From NCBI RefSeq assembly GCF_007747655.1, contig NZ_CP036274.1, forward strand, positions 1,488,001 to 1,552,000: a stretch of DNA of 64,000 nucleotides, in the 5' to 3' direction. The position numbers and the translations under genes are program-made. Source of the stretch: Anatilimnocola aggregata (lineage in GTDB: Bacteria; Planctomycetota; Planctomycetia; Pirellulales; Pirellulaceae). Shown in pieces: positions 36,625 through 46,077 of this stretch (position 1 is the stretch's first letter; the number at the start of each line of letters is the position of its first letter). Below the pieces are notes generated by a model, which saw only the letters and a list, made by a program, of their open reading frames with translations, did not search any database and was not told the DNA's origin.

Positions 36625-38145
36625 ATGCAGCGTTTGGTCGCCTTCGAATGGGATAGCAAAGAGTTCCGCGTCGCGATTGCGCAGCAGCGGGGCAAGAACG
36701 CGATTATTGAAGAAGCGTTCGCCATTCCGTTTCTCACTCGCGAACAACCGATCACGCCCGCGGAAATCGGTACGCTGCTCGGCAAAGAGTTGCAGCAACG
36801 TGGCATTTCCAAAGGGGACGCGCTGATCGCCGTCGGTCGCGCGAACTTGGAACTCCGCTTCCTGAATACTCCGCCCGCTCCGGCCGATGAACTTCCCGAC
36901 CTCGTACGCTTTCAAGCAATGCGGCAGTTCGCCACCCTGGGGGATGATTGGCCGCTCGACTTTTCCCCGCTCGGCAGCACCGCCGATGGTGGCTCTAGCG
37001 TACTCGCGACTGCAGTCTCGCCCGAAATCGTGGCGCAGATTCGCGGCGTCTGTGCCGCGGCAGGACTTACGGCCTCGCACCTGGTGCTGCGTCCCTTCGC
37101 GGCAGCTTCGCTGTTGCGGGCGACGACACAAGACGATCGCTGCCGGATGACGGTCGACATGCTGGGGGACGATGCCGACCTGGCCGTGCTGATTGGTCCG
37201 AATGTCGTCTATCCCCGTACGGTTCGCTTGCCCAGCAGCGAAGCTCCGCCGGAAGTTCGCTCCAAGGCGCTGCTCGGCGAAGTGCGGCGCACAATTGTCG
37301 CCGCGCAGAATCAACTCGGTGGTCGCCGCGTCGATGAGATCGTCATCTTTGGCGATGAACGCAAGCTGCCCGAATTACAGGCCGCGTGGAGGACCGATCT
37401 GCAGATGGATCTGCGCGTGGTCGATCCCTTCTCCGTCGTTGAAGTCTCCGATTCGCTGCAGCGTACGCGACCGGCATTTCCGGGCGCATTTGCGCCGCTG
37501 CTGGGCTTGCTCGTTGATGAAGCAGCCAATCGTCCGCATACCATCGACTTCCTGCATCCACGCCGGCGTCCGCCACCGGTCAATCACAACCGCATCTATA
37601 CCGTCGTTGGCGGCGCTCTCGCCGCGAGTCTGCTGGTGCTTGCCGCGCTCGGCTGGTGGAATTTGCGGACGATGGACGCCCGCATCGCCGACCTGAACCG
37701 AGACCTGAAATCGCAAACCAAGGTCGTCGATCAAGGTAAGGCCACCCGAACCAAAGTCCTGGAACTCGACAAGTTCGCAGCTGCGGATGTGAATTGGCTC
37801 GATGAACTCGAACGGCTCTCGCAGCGATTTCCCCCTGCAGAACAAGCTCGTGTTGAGGATCTGCTGGCGCTCTCGAAGTCCAACACTGGCGGCGGCAATC
37901 TCGTCGTGCAAGGTGTGGCCGATCAGCCCGACACCATCAGCGAAATGGAAACGGCCCTTCGCGACAAAGACCGCACCGTGATCGGCAGCGGTAGCAAGCG
38001 CGATCCTCGCGCTGGTGCGCTGGCCTGGCGCTATCGTGAGGAAGTCATGGTGCATGGGCCGAATGGTCCGCTACAAACCAAGACCGGGCGAGCTTCGCGT
38101 CCTGCTCCTACTGCCACGCGTGGTGCAGCGGGAGGTGCGAAATGA
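36625..38145 (+). CDS. gspL: GspL / PilM-PilN-like assembly platform protein
   Basis: The 506-aa protein combines an actin-like cytoplasmic domain (about 1-310, 'VAFEWDSKEFRVAIAQQRG', as in PilM and the GspL cytoplasmic part), one transmembrane helix (about 325-345) and a periplasmic PilN/GspL-like domain with a short coiled coil (about 350-480). The tail is basic. It links the ATPase to the periplasmic side of the apparatus. It overlaps the next gene by 4 nt (ATGA), so the two are translationally coupled. Confidence 0.85.
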   Translation: MQRLVAFEWDSKEFRVAIAQQRGKNAIIEEAFAIPFLTREQPITPAEIGTLLGKELQQRGISKGDALIAVGRANLELRFLNTPPAPADELPDLVRFQAMRQFATLGDDWPLDFSPLGSTADGGSSVLATAVSPEIVAQIRGVCAAAGLTASHLVLRPFAAASLLRATTQDDRCRMTVDMLGDDADLAVLIGPNVVYPRTVRLPSSEAPPEVRSKALLGEVRRTIVAAQNQLGGRRVDEIVIFGDERKLPELQAAWRTDLQMDLRVVDPFSVVEVSDSLQRTRPAFPGAFAPLLGLLVDEAANRPHTIDFLHPRRRPPPVNHNRIYTVVGGALAASLLVLAALGWWNLRTMDARIADLNRDLKSQTKVVDQGKATRTKVLELDKFAAADVNWLDELERLSQRFPPAEQARVEDLLALSKSNTGGGNLVVQGVADQPDTISEMETALRDKDRTVIGSGSKRDPRAGALAWRYREEVMVHGPNGPLQTKTGRASRPAPTATRGAAGGAK

Positions 38146-39584
38146 CCGACCGTGAACGAACGCTCGCCATTGTCGTCGGAGTCTGCGTGGCCATCGTCAC
38201 GCTGTGGTTTATCAGCGGCTACTACACCAGCGCCGTGTCGTATCGAACGGGGCAGATTTCCTCGCTCGACTCGCAGCTGAAAAAGCAACGCCTGGCAGTT
38301 ACCGAAACAATGAAGGCGGCAAAGAAGCTTAGCGAGTATGAAGCCCGCTCGTTGCCACCGGATACAGCCCTCGCTCGCTCGGCCTATCAACATTGGCTGC
38401 TGACCAAATTGGAAGACGCCGGCCTGCGCGATCAAGTCGTCAGCCCCAGCGGCCAGCGCCCGACGGGCGACATCTTTGTGCAACAGACTTTCACCGTTAA
38501 CGGCAAGGGTCGTTATGAGCAAATCGTCAAGTTGTTGTACGATATCTACCGCGTCGATTTGCTCCACCGCGTTTCGCGGGTCAGCATCAAGCCGATCAAA
38601 GACTCGAAAGAACTCGACCTGCAACTGACGCTCGATGCGCTGTCGCTGCGGAGCGCCGCACCAGCCAACGACTTAACCGAACGCCCCTCGCAGCGTTTAA
38701 AGCTGGCCAAGCTGGAGGACTATCAGAACTCCATCGTAGGCCGGAACATCTTCGCCCCGCCGAACACCGTGCCGCGCTTGAGCGGGCTCGGTCGCCAGCG
38801 AGGGACGACAAACCGCTCGTTGGAGATCTCGGCCAAAGCTACCGATCCCGATCCGCTCGATGTGGTTAACTTCGAATTGATCAAGTCTGCCTCGAAAGAT
38901 GCCCGGCTCGATGCGAATGGCCGCTTTAGTTGGACGCCGCGCAAGGCTGGTGAATACGAATTTGAAATTGCGGTGCGCGACGACAATTTCCCGCCGCGCA
39001 TTTCCACCGAAAAACTGATCGTGACCGTGACCGATCCTCCGCCGCCCCCGCGCGAGGTGCCGCGGCCGCCGCCACCGCCAGTCGACGATGAACCCAAGCT
39101 GGCCTTCGATAACGCGAAGCATACGGTGCTAAGTGCCATCATTTCTGTCGGCGCCGAAGGTGAAATCTGGCTGTATGTGCGTCCCACCGCGCAGCTGTTG
39201 AAGTTGCACGAAGGAGAAGCATTTGAGATTGGTTCGGTGAAGGGGACGGTCCGCGAGATTCTCGACAACGAGTTTGTCTACGAATCGAACAACAAGAAGA
39301 CCAAGGGGAAACATCTGCGCGTGTCCAAGGGCGAAAACCTGGAACAGGCGACGGTCATGCCTGTTGCCGCCGCGATTGAAGTGCCAGCGGCAATTCCGCC
39401 AGCCAACTCAGTGCCGGACAACTCTCTGCCAGCAGTTCCGACATCCGAAGGTACCAGTGGGCCGGATCAAAAGTCCGAAGTCAAAGCAGACTTGCCCGCC
39501 GAGGAGTCAGCCAGCGATGCTGTCCCAGCAGTGAAGGCTGAGGCTAATCCGCCGGAAGTTCCGGAAACTGAAGAGACTAAGTAA
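38142..39584 (+). CDS. GspM/PilO-like protein fused to Ig-like and GspC/PilP-like domains
   Basis: A 480-aa single-pass protein. It has an N-terminal TM helix (about 5-28) and a coiled coil with a PilO/GspM-type domain (about 35-185). A cadherin/He-PIG-like beta domain follows (about 222-300, 'ISAKATDPDPLDVVNFELI...FSWTPRKAGEYEFEIAV'), then a Pro-rich linker. The next domain, about residues 320-405, has the GspC/PilP homology pattern ('HTVLSAIISVGAEGEIWLYV...FEIGSVKGTVREI'), which normally contacts the secretin. The last 75 residues are Pro/Glu-rich. No separate gspC is in the operon, so this fusion may do both jobs. Confidence 0.75.
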   Translation: MTDRERTLAIVVGVCVAIVTLWFISGYYTSAVSYRTGQISSLDSQLKKQRLAVTETMKAAKKLSEYEARSLPPDTALARSAYQHWLLTKLEDAGLRDQVVSPSGQRPTGDIFVQQTFTVNGKGRYEQIVKLLYDIYRVDLLHRVSRVSIKPIKDSKELDLQLTLDALSLRSAAPANDLTERPSQRLKLAKLEDYQNSIVGRNIFAPPNTVPRLSGLGRQRGTTNRSLEISAKATDPDPLDVVNFELIKSASKDARLDANGRFSWTPRKAGEYEFEIAVRDDNFPPRISTEKLIVTVTDPPPPPREVPRPPPPPVDDEPKLAFDNAKHTVLSAIISVGAEGEIWLYVRPTAQLLKLHEGEAFEIGSVKGTVREILDNEFVYESNNKKTKGKHLRVSKGENLEQATVMPVAAAIEVPAAIPPANSVPDNSLPAVPTSEGTSGPDQKSEVKADLPAEESASDAVPAVKAEANPPEVPETEETK

Positions 39585-39833
39585 GCTGTAGACGACTTCT
39601 GGCGAGATGTTTCTGCAGCTAGCGGTTGCCAGCAAGACTATCAATCGACCACGGCTTAGTTCGCTAACGTATTGTCTGGCAAGGCTTTGTTGCGGGTCGC
39701 CAAGATTCGGTTTTCCAGCAACATAGGTTCACGGCCCTGGTAAGATTTGCCGATTATTCCGTGTACGCAGACTGTTCCGGCAGTGTGCGCGCATTTGGTT
39801 TGGATTGCGAAACCACACGGAAGTGCTCCCCCC

Positions 39834-42800
39834 ATGTTTGCTTCACGCTCACCGGCATCCACGCATAGCGACTGGCTGCTGCCGACGTTCTGGCGCCGTC
39901 AGGCCCACGCGTGGCTGCTGTCTGCCGCCGCAGTGACTGTCACGTGCACCTCTGCTTGGGCTCAAGCTGAAGTCGCCACGACAATCAAAGCCTATCCGGT
40001 CCCTGCAGCTAATTTGCAGACGGTGGCGGCTGACTTGAAGACATCGCTGGCCGCGCGGCGCGAAGTGCGGATTGTCGTCGATACCCGCGCCAATCAATTG
40101 CTGGTCGTCGGCCCGGTCGATGTCCATCAAGCCGTCAGCGACCGCCTGAGCGGCAAACCGACTGTCTCGGCTGCTAATCCCAACTTGCACACGTTGCGCA
40201 ATGTTTCGTGGAAGGATTTCGAAGGCCAATTGCGACGCGTCGGCTTCGTGCCCGATGTGGCGGGCACGAACAGCGGCGCGGCCCGCTATAAGCTGAAATT
40301 GGGAACGGGCGAAGAAGCCAAGTTAACCATCGTGCGCAACGAAGGGACCGTCCAGATCCAAGCTTCGCAGGAAGCTGCGCCAGCGCTGCGCAAATTGGCA
40401 ATCTCGCTCGATCGCCCTGCTGCTCGCGCGGGTGAAGCATCGGAGCTGGTTGCCTTCAATCGCGCGGAACCAGCTTCCGTGCAAAAACTGCTCACTTGGA
40501 TGCAAGCTGCCACGCGTCCCACCAGCCCCGCTTCCGGCCAACATCAACACATTGGCGAGTATGTCTCCATGTTGTTTCAGCCGGGCGAACCGCCAGCGGC
40601 GGGACCGCCAGTGGCACCTGGACCGGGTGGCGAAGCTCCCGCTGGAGATGACATTCCCGAAGGGGGCCTGGGCGATTTTGGCCGCATCGGCAATGTGCGA
40701 ATCGATTACATCGAAGGGCTAGATGTGATGGTTCTCACCGGCCGCAAATCGGACGTTGAGAAAGTGATGCGCCTGATCGAACAGATTGAAACACAAAGTT
40801 TAGAGACCAAGCCCGAAGTAGAGGTCTTTCATTTGCGGCACGTCGATGGCCGCGCTCTGAACGATGTCATCTCGCAGATTTACGACCAGGTCTTCTCCGC
40901 CCGTGGTGGTCGAGTCACCATTGTCCCACTGGTGAAGCCGAATGCCTTGCTTCTGATTGGCCGTAAAGAGAACTTGCCGCCGCTACGGGAGTTGATCGAA
41001 CAGCTCGATAAGCCCGTTGCGCCCGATACGCAATTGCAAGTCTTTCCGCTGCGGCGGATCTCAGCCGCCAATGCCGAAACGACCGTCGAAACGTTCTTCA
41101 CCGAACCTGGTGCCACAGGCGGTGCCACCGGTCAGCGCGCCGGACTGGGTACGCGGGTGAACATTGTGTCCGACGCCCGAACCAACAGCCTGATCGTGCA
41201 AGCTTCGCCGCGCGACCTGGAAGAAGTCGCCAAGCTGCTCGAGAAGCTCGATAGCGAACAAACGGGCGTCGTCGATGAAGTTCGCATCTTCAAACTGCGC
41301 AATTCTCTCGCCGATGAACTGGTCCCCGTCCTCGAAGCGGCCATTAGTGGCCAAGGGGGAACAACCACCGGCAACCAAACGACTCTGCCTGGCGCACAGC
41401 AAGGTGGCGGTGGCACCAACAATCAATCCGGCACCAGCGCTCGTCCATCAGGTGCGCTGCAATTGCTGCAGGTCGACGGCAAGGGCATGATCGAAAGCGG
41501 AATCCTCGCCGACATGCAACTGACCAGCGACCCGCGCGGCAACTCGATCATCGTCACTGGTCCCGCCAAGAACATGGCGCTCATCGAAGCCCTCATTCGC
41601 CAACTCGATGAATTGCCCGCGACCGAAGCGCAGATCAAGGTCTTTACCATCGTCAACGGCGATGCCACCCAGCTGGCCGAGTTGTTGCGACAGTTGTTCG
41701 GTCAGGCCGCACAAGGTGGCGGAGCTGGCGGCAATCAAGGTTTGCAAGCGCTGCTGCAATCGGCCACCGGCGGTGGCGATAGCGCCCTGGTGCCACTGCG
41801 GTTCTCGGTCGACGTGCGTACCAACAGCATCGTCGCCTCGGGTTCGACCGGCGACCTCAACGTAGTTTACAAAGTCCTCGTGCGGCTGGACGAAGGGAAT
41901 ATTCGCGAACGGATCACGACGGTCTATCGTTTGCGGAATGCCCCCGCGCTCGAAGTGGCCAACTCGCTGACGCAACTGCGGACGCAGCAACAGCAGCTGA
42001 ATCAGATCGCGCCGAACTTGAACAGTGCTCCGCAAACGCTCGAGCGCGAAGTGATTGTGGTTCCCGAGCAGGTGAGCAATAGCCTGATCGTCTCGGCAAC
42101 GCCACGTTACTTCGACGAAATTCGCCGTGTGGTCGAAGAACTCGATCGGCGCCCGAACATGGTCATCATTCAAGTGCTGCTGGCCGAAGTGAGCCTCAAC
42201 GACCTGAATGAATTCGGCGTCGAACTTGGTCTGCAAGACTCGCTGCTGTTCGATCGCGGTGTGGCGGGTGTCGCCGGCCTGGGACGCATTGGTTATCCGT
42301 TCAACCAGGCAGGCATTGGCAACGACAACACGCCCGCTTCGCTGGCCACGCGCGAAAATGTCGCTGCCCAGGCACTCTCGAACTTGTCGGTGGGACGAAC
42401 GAACGCCTCCGCTGGCTTCGGCGGGCTGGTACTCTCGGCCGGCAATGAATCGGTGAACGTGCTCATTCGCGCGCTGCAGCAATCGCAGCGAATGCAGGTC
42501 CTTAGCCGGCCGCAAGTGCAAACACTCGACAATCAGCCTGCCTACGTGCAGGTCGGTCAGCAGGTACCTTACATCACCAGCTCGAATCAGACGCAGTTCG
42601 GCATTCAAAATCAAACGACCTTTCAAGACGTCGGTGTGATTCTCGGTGTTACGCCGCGAACCAGCCCCGATGGCATGATCGTGATGGAAATTGACGCGGT
42701 GAAATCGGACCTGGGACCAGAAGCGGAAGGGATCGCGATCTCGGTCAGTGCCGACGGGACTGCAATTCGCCAGCCGATCATCAACGTCACGCGCGCTCAG

Positions 42801-43634
42801 ACCACGGTCAGTGCCCGCAGCGGACAGACGGTGATTCTCGGCGGTTTGATCACCAAGAACCAAAGCGAAACCACTCGCCGCGTCCCTTACCTGGGCGACA
42901 TTCCGGTGCTGGGCCGCTTGTTCCGCTTCGACTCGGTCGATGTTCAGCGTACGGAATTGCTAATCATTATGACGCCCTACGTCATGCGAACAGACGAGCA
43001 CGTGGCCTGGCTCAACATGCGTGAATCGGAGCGGATGCACTGGTGTCTGGCCGATGTGGGGAACATCCACGGCCAGGCTCAGCACTTCACTTCGTCGGCC
43101 GATAGCGGCATCAGCACGCCGACGATTTTTCCCGATGAAACCCCAGCTCCGGAAGGCTTGATCGCCCCCGAGAATCTGGGACCGGGGTCTGCTCAGCCGA
43201 ACAACTTCGATCGGGCACCAGGAAGTCCTAACTATGTGCCGGGCGTAATTCCCGGCAGCATGGTTCCTGGCCCTAACTCGCTGCCATTCCCTCCAGCGGT
43301 GCCGGGGCAATCGAGCCGGCGACCATTGCAACCCACGCCGGCCATGCCGCAGTCGCAACCTGATCAGTTGAGCCAGAACGGCGGCTATCAAGCTCTGCAA
43401 CCAGTGACGCCGCTGCAGGCCCTGCCGCCAATACCGCAAGGACCGACGCAATTTCAGCAGCAGCCGCCGTTCCAACCGGTCGCTCAGCCGCAAGTGCAAT
43501 ATGGACCGCAGCCGGCGCAGTTTCAATTTCAATCGCCCAACATGCAACCTGCTGGCATGCAGCCGGGCACGGTCGCTCCCGCTGCCTACGTGCCGCAGGG
43601 ACCAAACCCGAACTTCACACCACTGGCTCGGTAA
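39834..43634 (+). CDS. gspD: Type II secretion outer-membrane secretin GspD
   Basis: Outer-membrane channel of the system, 1266 aa (typical GspD about 650-750). A long signal peptide ends near residue 44. Repeated secretin N-domains (N0/N1-like units with 'NALLLIGRKENLPPLRELIEQLD'-type sequence) occupy about 45-760; there are more copies than usual, with Gly/Asn-rich inserts. The secretin core (about 800-1050) ends in 'VILGGLITKNQSETTRRVPYLGDIPVLGRLF' type sequence, and a 200-residue Pro/Gln-rich tail follows. The first ATG at 39834 was chosen; a TTG at 39747 has no support. No pilotin gene is recognised beside it. Confidence 0.93.
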   Translation: MFASRSPASTHSDWLLPTFWRRQAHAWLLSAAAVTVTCTSAWAQAEVATTIKAYPVPAANLQTVAADLKTSLAARREVRIVVDTRANQLLVVGPVDVHQAVSDRLSGKPTVSAANPNLHTLRNVSWKDFEGQLRRVGFVPDVAGTNSGAARYKLKLGTGEEAKLTIVRNEGTVQIQASQEAAPALRKLAISLDRPAARAGEASELVAFNRAEPASVQKLLTWMQAATRPTSPASGQHQHIGEYVSMLFQPGEPPAAGPPVAPGPGGEAPAGDDIPEGGLGDFGRIGNVRIDYIEGLDVMVLTGRKSDVEKVMRLIEQIETQSLETKPEVEVFHLRHVDGRALNDVISQIYDQVFSARGGRVTIVPLVKPNALLLIGRKENLPPLRELIEQLDKPVAPDTQLQVFPLRRISAANAETTVETFFTEPGATGGATGQRAGLGTRVNIVSDARTNSLIVQASPRDLEEVAKLLEKLDSEQTGVVDEVRIFKLRNSLADELVPVLEAAISGQGGTTTGNQTTLPGAQQGGGGTNNQSGTSARPSGALQLLQVDGKGMIESGILADMQLTSDPRGNSIIVTGPAKNMALIEALIRQLDELPATEAQIKVFTIVNGDATQLAELLRQLFGQAAQGGGAGGNQGLQALLQSATGGGDSALVPLRFSVDVRTNSIVASGSTGDLNVVYKVLVRLDEGNIRERITTVYRLRNAPALEVANSLTQLRTQQQQLNQIAPNLNSAPQTLEREVIVVPEQVSNSLIVSATPRYFDEIRRVVEELDRRPNMVIIQVLLAEVSLNDLNEFGVELGLQDSLLFDRGVAGVAGLGRIGYPFNQAGIGNDNTPASLATRENVAAQALSNLSVGRTNASAGFGGLVLSAGNESVNVLIRALQQSQRMQVLSRPQVQTLDNQPAYVQVGQQVPYITSSNQTQFGIQNQTTFQDVGVILGVTPRTSPDGMIVMEIDAVKSDLGPEAEGIAISVSADGTAIRQPIINVTRAQTTVSARSGQTVILGGLITKNQSETTRRVPYLGDIPVLGRLFRFDSVDVQRTELLIIMTPYVMRTDEHVAWLNMRESERMHWCLADVGNIHGQAQHFTSSADSGISTPTIFPDETPAPEGLIAPENLGPGSAQPNNFDRAPGSPNYVPGVIPGSMVPGPNSLPFPPAVPGQSSRRPLQPTPAMPQSQPDQLSQNGGYQALQPVTPLQALPPIPQGPTQFQQQPPFQPVAQPQVQYGPQPAQFQFQSPNMQPAGMQPGTVAPAAYVPQGPNPNFTPLAR

Positions 43635-43687
43635 CTCGCACCACTGGGCCGATCCATCGATTCGCAGCGAATTCAGTCGACTCACGG

Positions 43688-44911
43688 ATGAGTACTATGA
43701 ACCTAGCCCTTCGCAGCTTGCCGCTTCTCTTGATCGTGATGGCCACGACGGGTTGCCAGACGTTCTCTCCCGATTGGTCGCTGGGCAAGTCTTGGAACAA
43801 GCTGTGGAATCCTGATCCCAAAGAGATCAAGACGCAGTTCCAAACTCCGGCCCGACTCGTTGCGCTGTGGGCACCGGCGATGTACAACACCCCCGGCAAA
43901 CCAGCCACGCGCGGCTTCGGCGGACGCCTGTACTTTTACAATCACAAGGACGAGCCCATTCCGATCGAAGGGCAAATGGTCGTCTACGCCTACAACGATT
44001 CCGCGCAGCAAGTCGACGGCCGCAAACCGGATCGCAAGTTCGTCTTTACGAGTGCACAACTCAGCACGCACTTCAGCCCGGCGGAACTCGGCGCGTCGTA
44101 CAGCATCTGGATTCCGTGGGATGCCGTCGGCGGCCAGCAGTTAGAAATCAGCTTGCTGCCGGTCTTCACCGCCAGCAGTGGGCAAGTGATCGTGGGTGAG
44201 CAGTCGCGCAACCTGCTGCCGGGCACTACGGCACCAACGCCCAATGCCCAAATACAGCAGAGCCAGGTCCAGCCGATCATAATCGATCATCGGGTAGCGC
44301 CGGCCAGCTTTCAGTCGCCGACCGATTTAGGTGTTCAGCCGCAGCAAATGCCGGGAGTGAGTGGGCAACAGAGCTTCTTTACCCACGCCACGCAGCCCGC
44401 GCCCAGCGAGAACATTCGGACAACGTCGATTCAGCTGACGCGTGGCATTGCCGAACGCTTAGGTCAAGAGCGGCGGCAAGAAGCGGCGGCCCAGCCAGCA
44501 GGATCTCCGCCCGGTTTGTTGCCCGGAGCAAACTTGCCACCGACAACCACCTATCCATTACCTGCGGGCAGCATGCCCGCAAACATGACGGGCCAGCCAG
44601 TGCCCGGCAATTTGCAGCCCAACGCCCAGTCGTCGTTTAACGTTCCAACGGGCGACTCACGGTCTTGGGGGCCGACGGTGCAACGGACTCACGCGCCGGT
44701 ACCTCAGTCGACGATTGGGCAATCACCAACTCGTTACGCACCTGGTTCACTTCCGGTTCCAGCGAAAGCAGGTCTTCAGCCAGCTTCCGGTCAGCAGCTG
44801 TCGCTACCTGGCCCCGCAGCACCACAACATCTCCCTCCATCGTCGCCTCAATCGAACCTCTACCCTTCAACGCAGGCAAGTTGGCAAACCGGGTCTGCAA
44901 ACGGGTATTAA
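43688..44911 (+). CDS. Hypothetical lipoprotein downstream of gspD
   Basis: I do not recognise the family. The 407-aa protein has a lipoprotein-type signal (Cys23 in 'VMATTGC'). It then has a folded domain with 'LVALWAPAMYNTPGKPATRGFGGRLYFY' and 'GASYSIWIPWDAVGG' (about 55-185), followed by a Pro/Gln/Ser-rich C-terminal half. It follows gspD by 53 nt, so may work with the secretin at the outer membrane, for example as a pilotin-like or assembly protein. The last 91 codons overlap the convergent BON-domain gene; the tail there continues the same composition but could be fortuitous. ATG 43697 is an alternative start. Confidence 0.7.
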   Translation: MSTMNLALRSLPLLLIVMATTGCQTFSPDWSLGKSWNKLWNPDPKEIKTQFQTPARLVALWAPAMYNTPGKPATRGFGGRLYFYNHKDEPIPIEGQMVVYAYNDSAQQVDGRKPDRKFVFTSAQLSTHFSPAELGASYSIWIPWDAVGGQQLEISLLPVFTASSGQVIVGEQSRNLLPGTTAPTPNAQIQQSQVQPIIIDHRVAPASFQSPTDLGVQPQQMPGVSGQQSFFTHATQPAPSENIRTTSIQLTRGIAERLGQERRQEAAAQPAGSPPGLLPGANLPPTTTYPLPAGSMPANMTGQPVPGNLQPNAQSSFNVPTGDSRSWGPTVQRTHAPVPQSTIGQSPTRYAPGSLPVPAKAGLQPASGQQLSLPGPAAPQHLPPSSPQSNLYPSTQASWQTGSANGY

Positions 44912-45455
44912 CCACCGAGGTCGCCACGGGAGTAGTCGTAAAACCAACGCTGAACGGCGTGCGGAGCGAGACCTTCCCCTTCTGCTGCGTCTGGTTTTGC
45001 GTGCGACTTTGATTTTGCTGTTGGCGGAACGCCTGCATCATCATTTGATTCCCCATCGCGCCGCCACCAAGGCTACCCATGCCTCCAAGACCACCGGCGG
45101 CACCACCCGCTTGTTGGCTGTAAGCATTCGAGGCATCGCCCGAGTCGGCACCCACAAATGCGCCGTTGCGATTGCCACGGATGAACCTCTCGGAACCACC
45201 AATGGTCGCTGCGCCGGTGGCGGTGCCGGCACCACTGCCGATGCCCGAAACACTCGAATTGCCAACCGAGCTGTTCGAGGCCCCCGTCGAGCGGCCGGTG
45301 CGGTTGCTGCTGGTGCTGCCCCCGAGCGAACGAGTACCGAAAGCACTGGTACTAGTGCCGCCGAACTGGGCCGAAGCGGAGAGTTGGGTCAGCAGGAAAG
45401 CGGCGCAAGAACAACCGACCAAGACGATTTGCGACCAGCGAATTCGGATCAACAT
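44637..45455 (-). CDS. Exported BON-domain protein
   Basis: A 272-aa protein with a signal peptide (about 1-30) and a Gly/Ser/Asn/Met-rich low-complexity region (about 35-150). The C-terminal BON domain (about 172-245) reads 'VNTRLQTRFANLPALKGRGS' and 'GDVVVLRGQVATAADRKLAEDLLSLEPEVNQVRNEL'. BON domains in exported proteins bind lipids or assemble surface structures. The ATG at 45455 is preferred over a GTG at 45458 because GGAG lies at a good distance. The BON domain lies almost fully in the 275-nt overlap with the preceding plus-strand gene; it is recognisable, so this strand is surely coding. Confidence 0.85.
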   Translation of the reverse strand: MLIRIRWSQIVLVGCSCAAFLLTQLSASAQFGGTSTSAFGTRSLGGSTSSNRTGRSTGASNSSVGNSSVSGIGSGAGTATGAATIGGSERFIRGNRNGAFVGADSGDASNAYSQQAGGAAGGLGGMGSLGGGAMGNQMMMQAFRQQQNQSRTQNQTQQKGKVSLRTPFSVGFTTTPVATSVVNTRLQTRFANLPALKGRGSIEATMEGDVVVLRGQVATAADRKLAEDLLSLEPEVNQVRNELVIAQSSTEVPARESVAPSAPKTVSRPLER

Positions 45456-45748
45456 CACATTCTCCGTCTGCTTCGTCAGTCGAGCTTGGCAGCACTCGCG
45501 CGGTGAAACACATCGTTAGAAATCGACAACGGACAGCTCCAGAAAAACCCGGAGCCTCGCAGTCGCCGCACTTCCTTCGATTATCCAGCCCGTTCTAACG
45601 TTTGACAAGACTTTAACGCCCCGCTGCCCACAAACGGCTGATCTTTCTGCTGCCTCTCGTTCGTTCGGGCGCGAAGTGGTTCTCGTGCTTGGGAAGACTT
45701 ACGTCGCGAGGTCTTGCAGTGTGCGGACAAAAACCAGACCAACTTGTT

Positions 45749-45836
45749 CAACTATCCGGCGATAGTTGGACACACATGCGCGCCGTTCCCGAGAGATACG
45801 ACATGCACTGTCCAACAATGCACCCCATTGTTGGAC
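45749..45836. repeat. Cluster of perfect hairpins in an intergenic gap
   Basis: Two perfect inverted repeats: CAACTATC-CGGC-GATAGTTG (45749-45768), and 45810-45836 with 11-bp arms GTCCAACAATG/CATTGTTGGAC around a 5-nt loop. Both share the unit GTTGGACAC just after the hairpin. A third, weaker one (GTAAGTC/GACTTAC) lies at 45872-45892. The gap 45456-46077 has no gene; the role of the hairpins is unknown. Confidence 0.65.
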
Positions 45837-45997
45837 ACCACCCAATTAGACTAATCGCGATTTTGCTCGTCGTAAGTCTCTTTAGGACTTACCGAGAGGA
45901 CTTGTCGAGATCCGCTCTGCGGACCGGCAGCTGGGTGGCCGTTCGACCACGCCATTCCACAAGCTCATAGTTCGCCAAACGGACGTTATTCAAGGTT

Positions 45998-46012
45998 CGG
46001 CACAGAACGTGC
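45998..46012 (+). promoter_or_regulatory. Sigma-54-type promoter candidate upstream of DUF3309 gene
   Basis: CGGCAC-N5-GTGC matches the -24/-12 consensus TGGCAC-N5-TTGC with the invariant GG (45999-46000) and GC (46011-46012) at the right distance and two other mismatches. It lies 66 nt before the DUF3309 start and close to the sigma-54 regulator gene. Moderate support only. Confidence 0.45.
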
Positions 46013-46077
46013 ATTCGATGATGGCAACGCAAGCATTTCGCTTGGCTGTACGCCACCACGACTACGAGGCATCTGCC

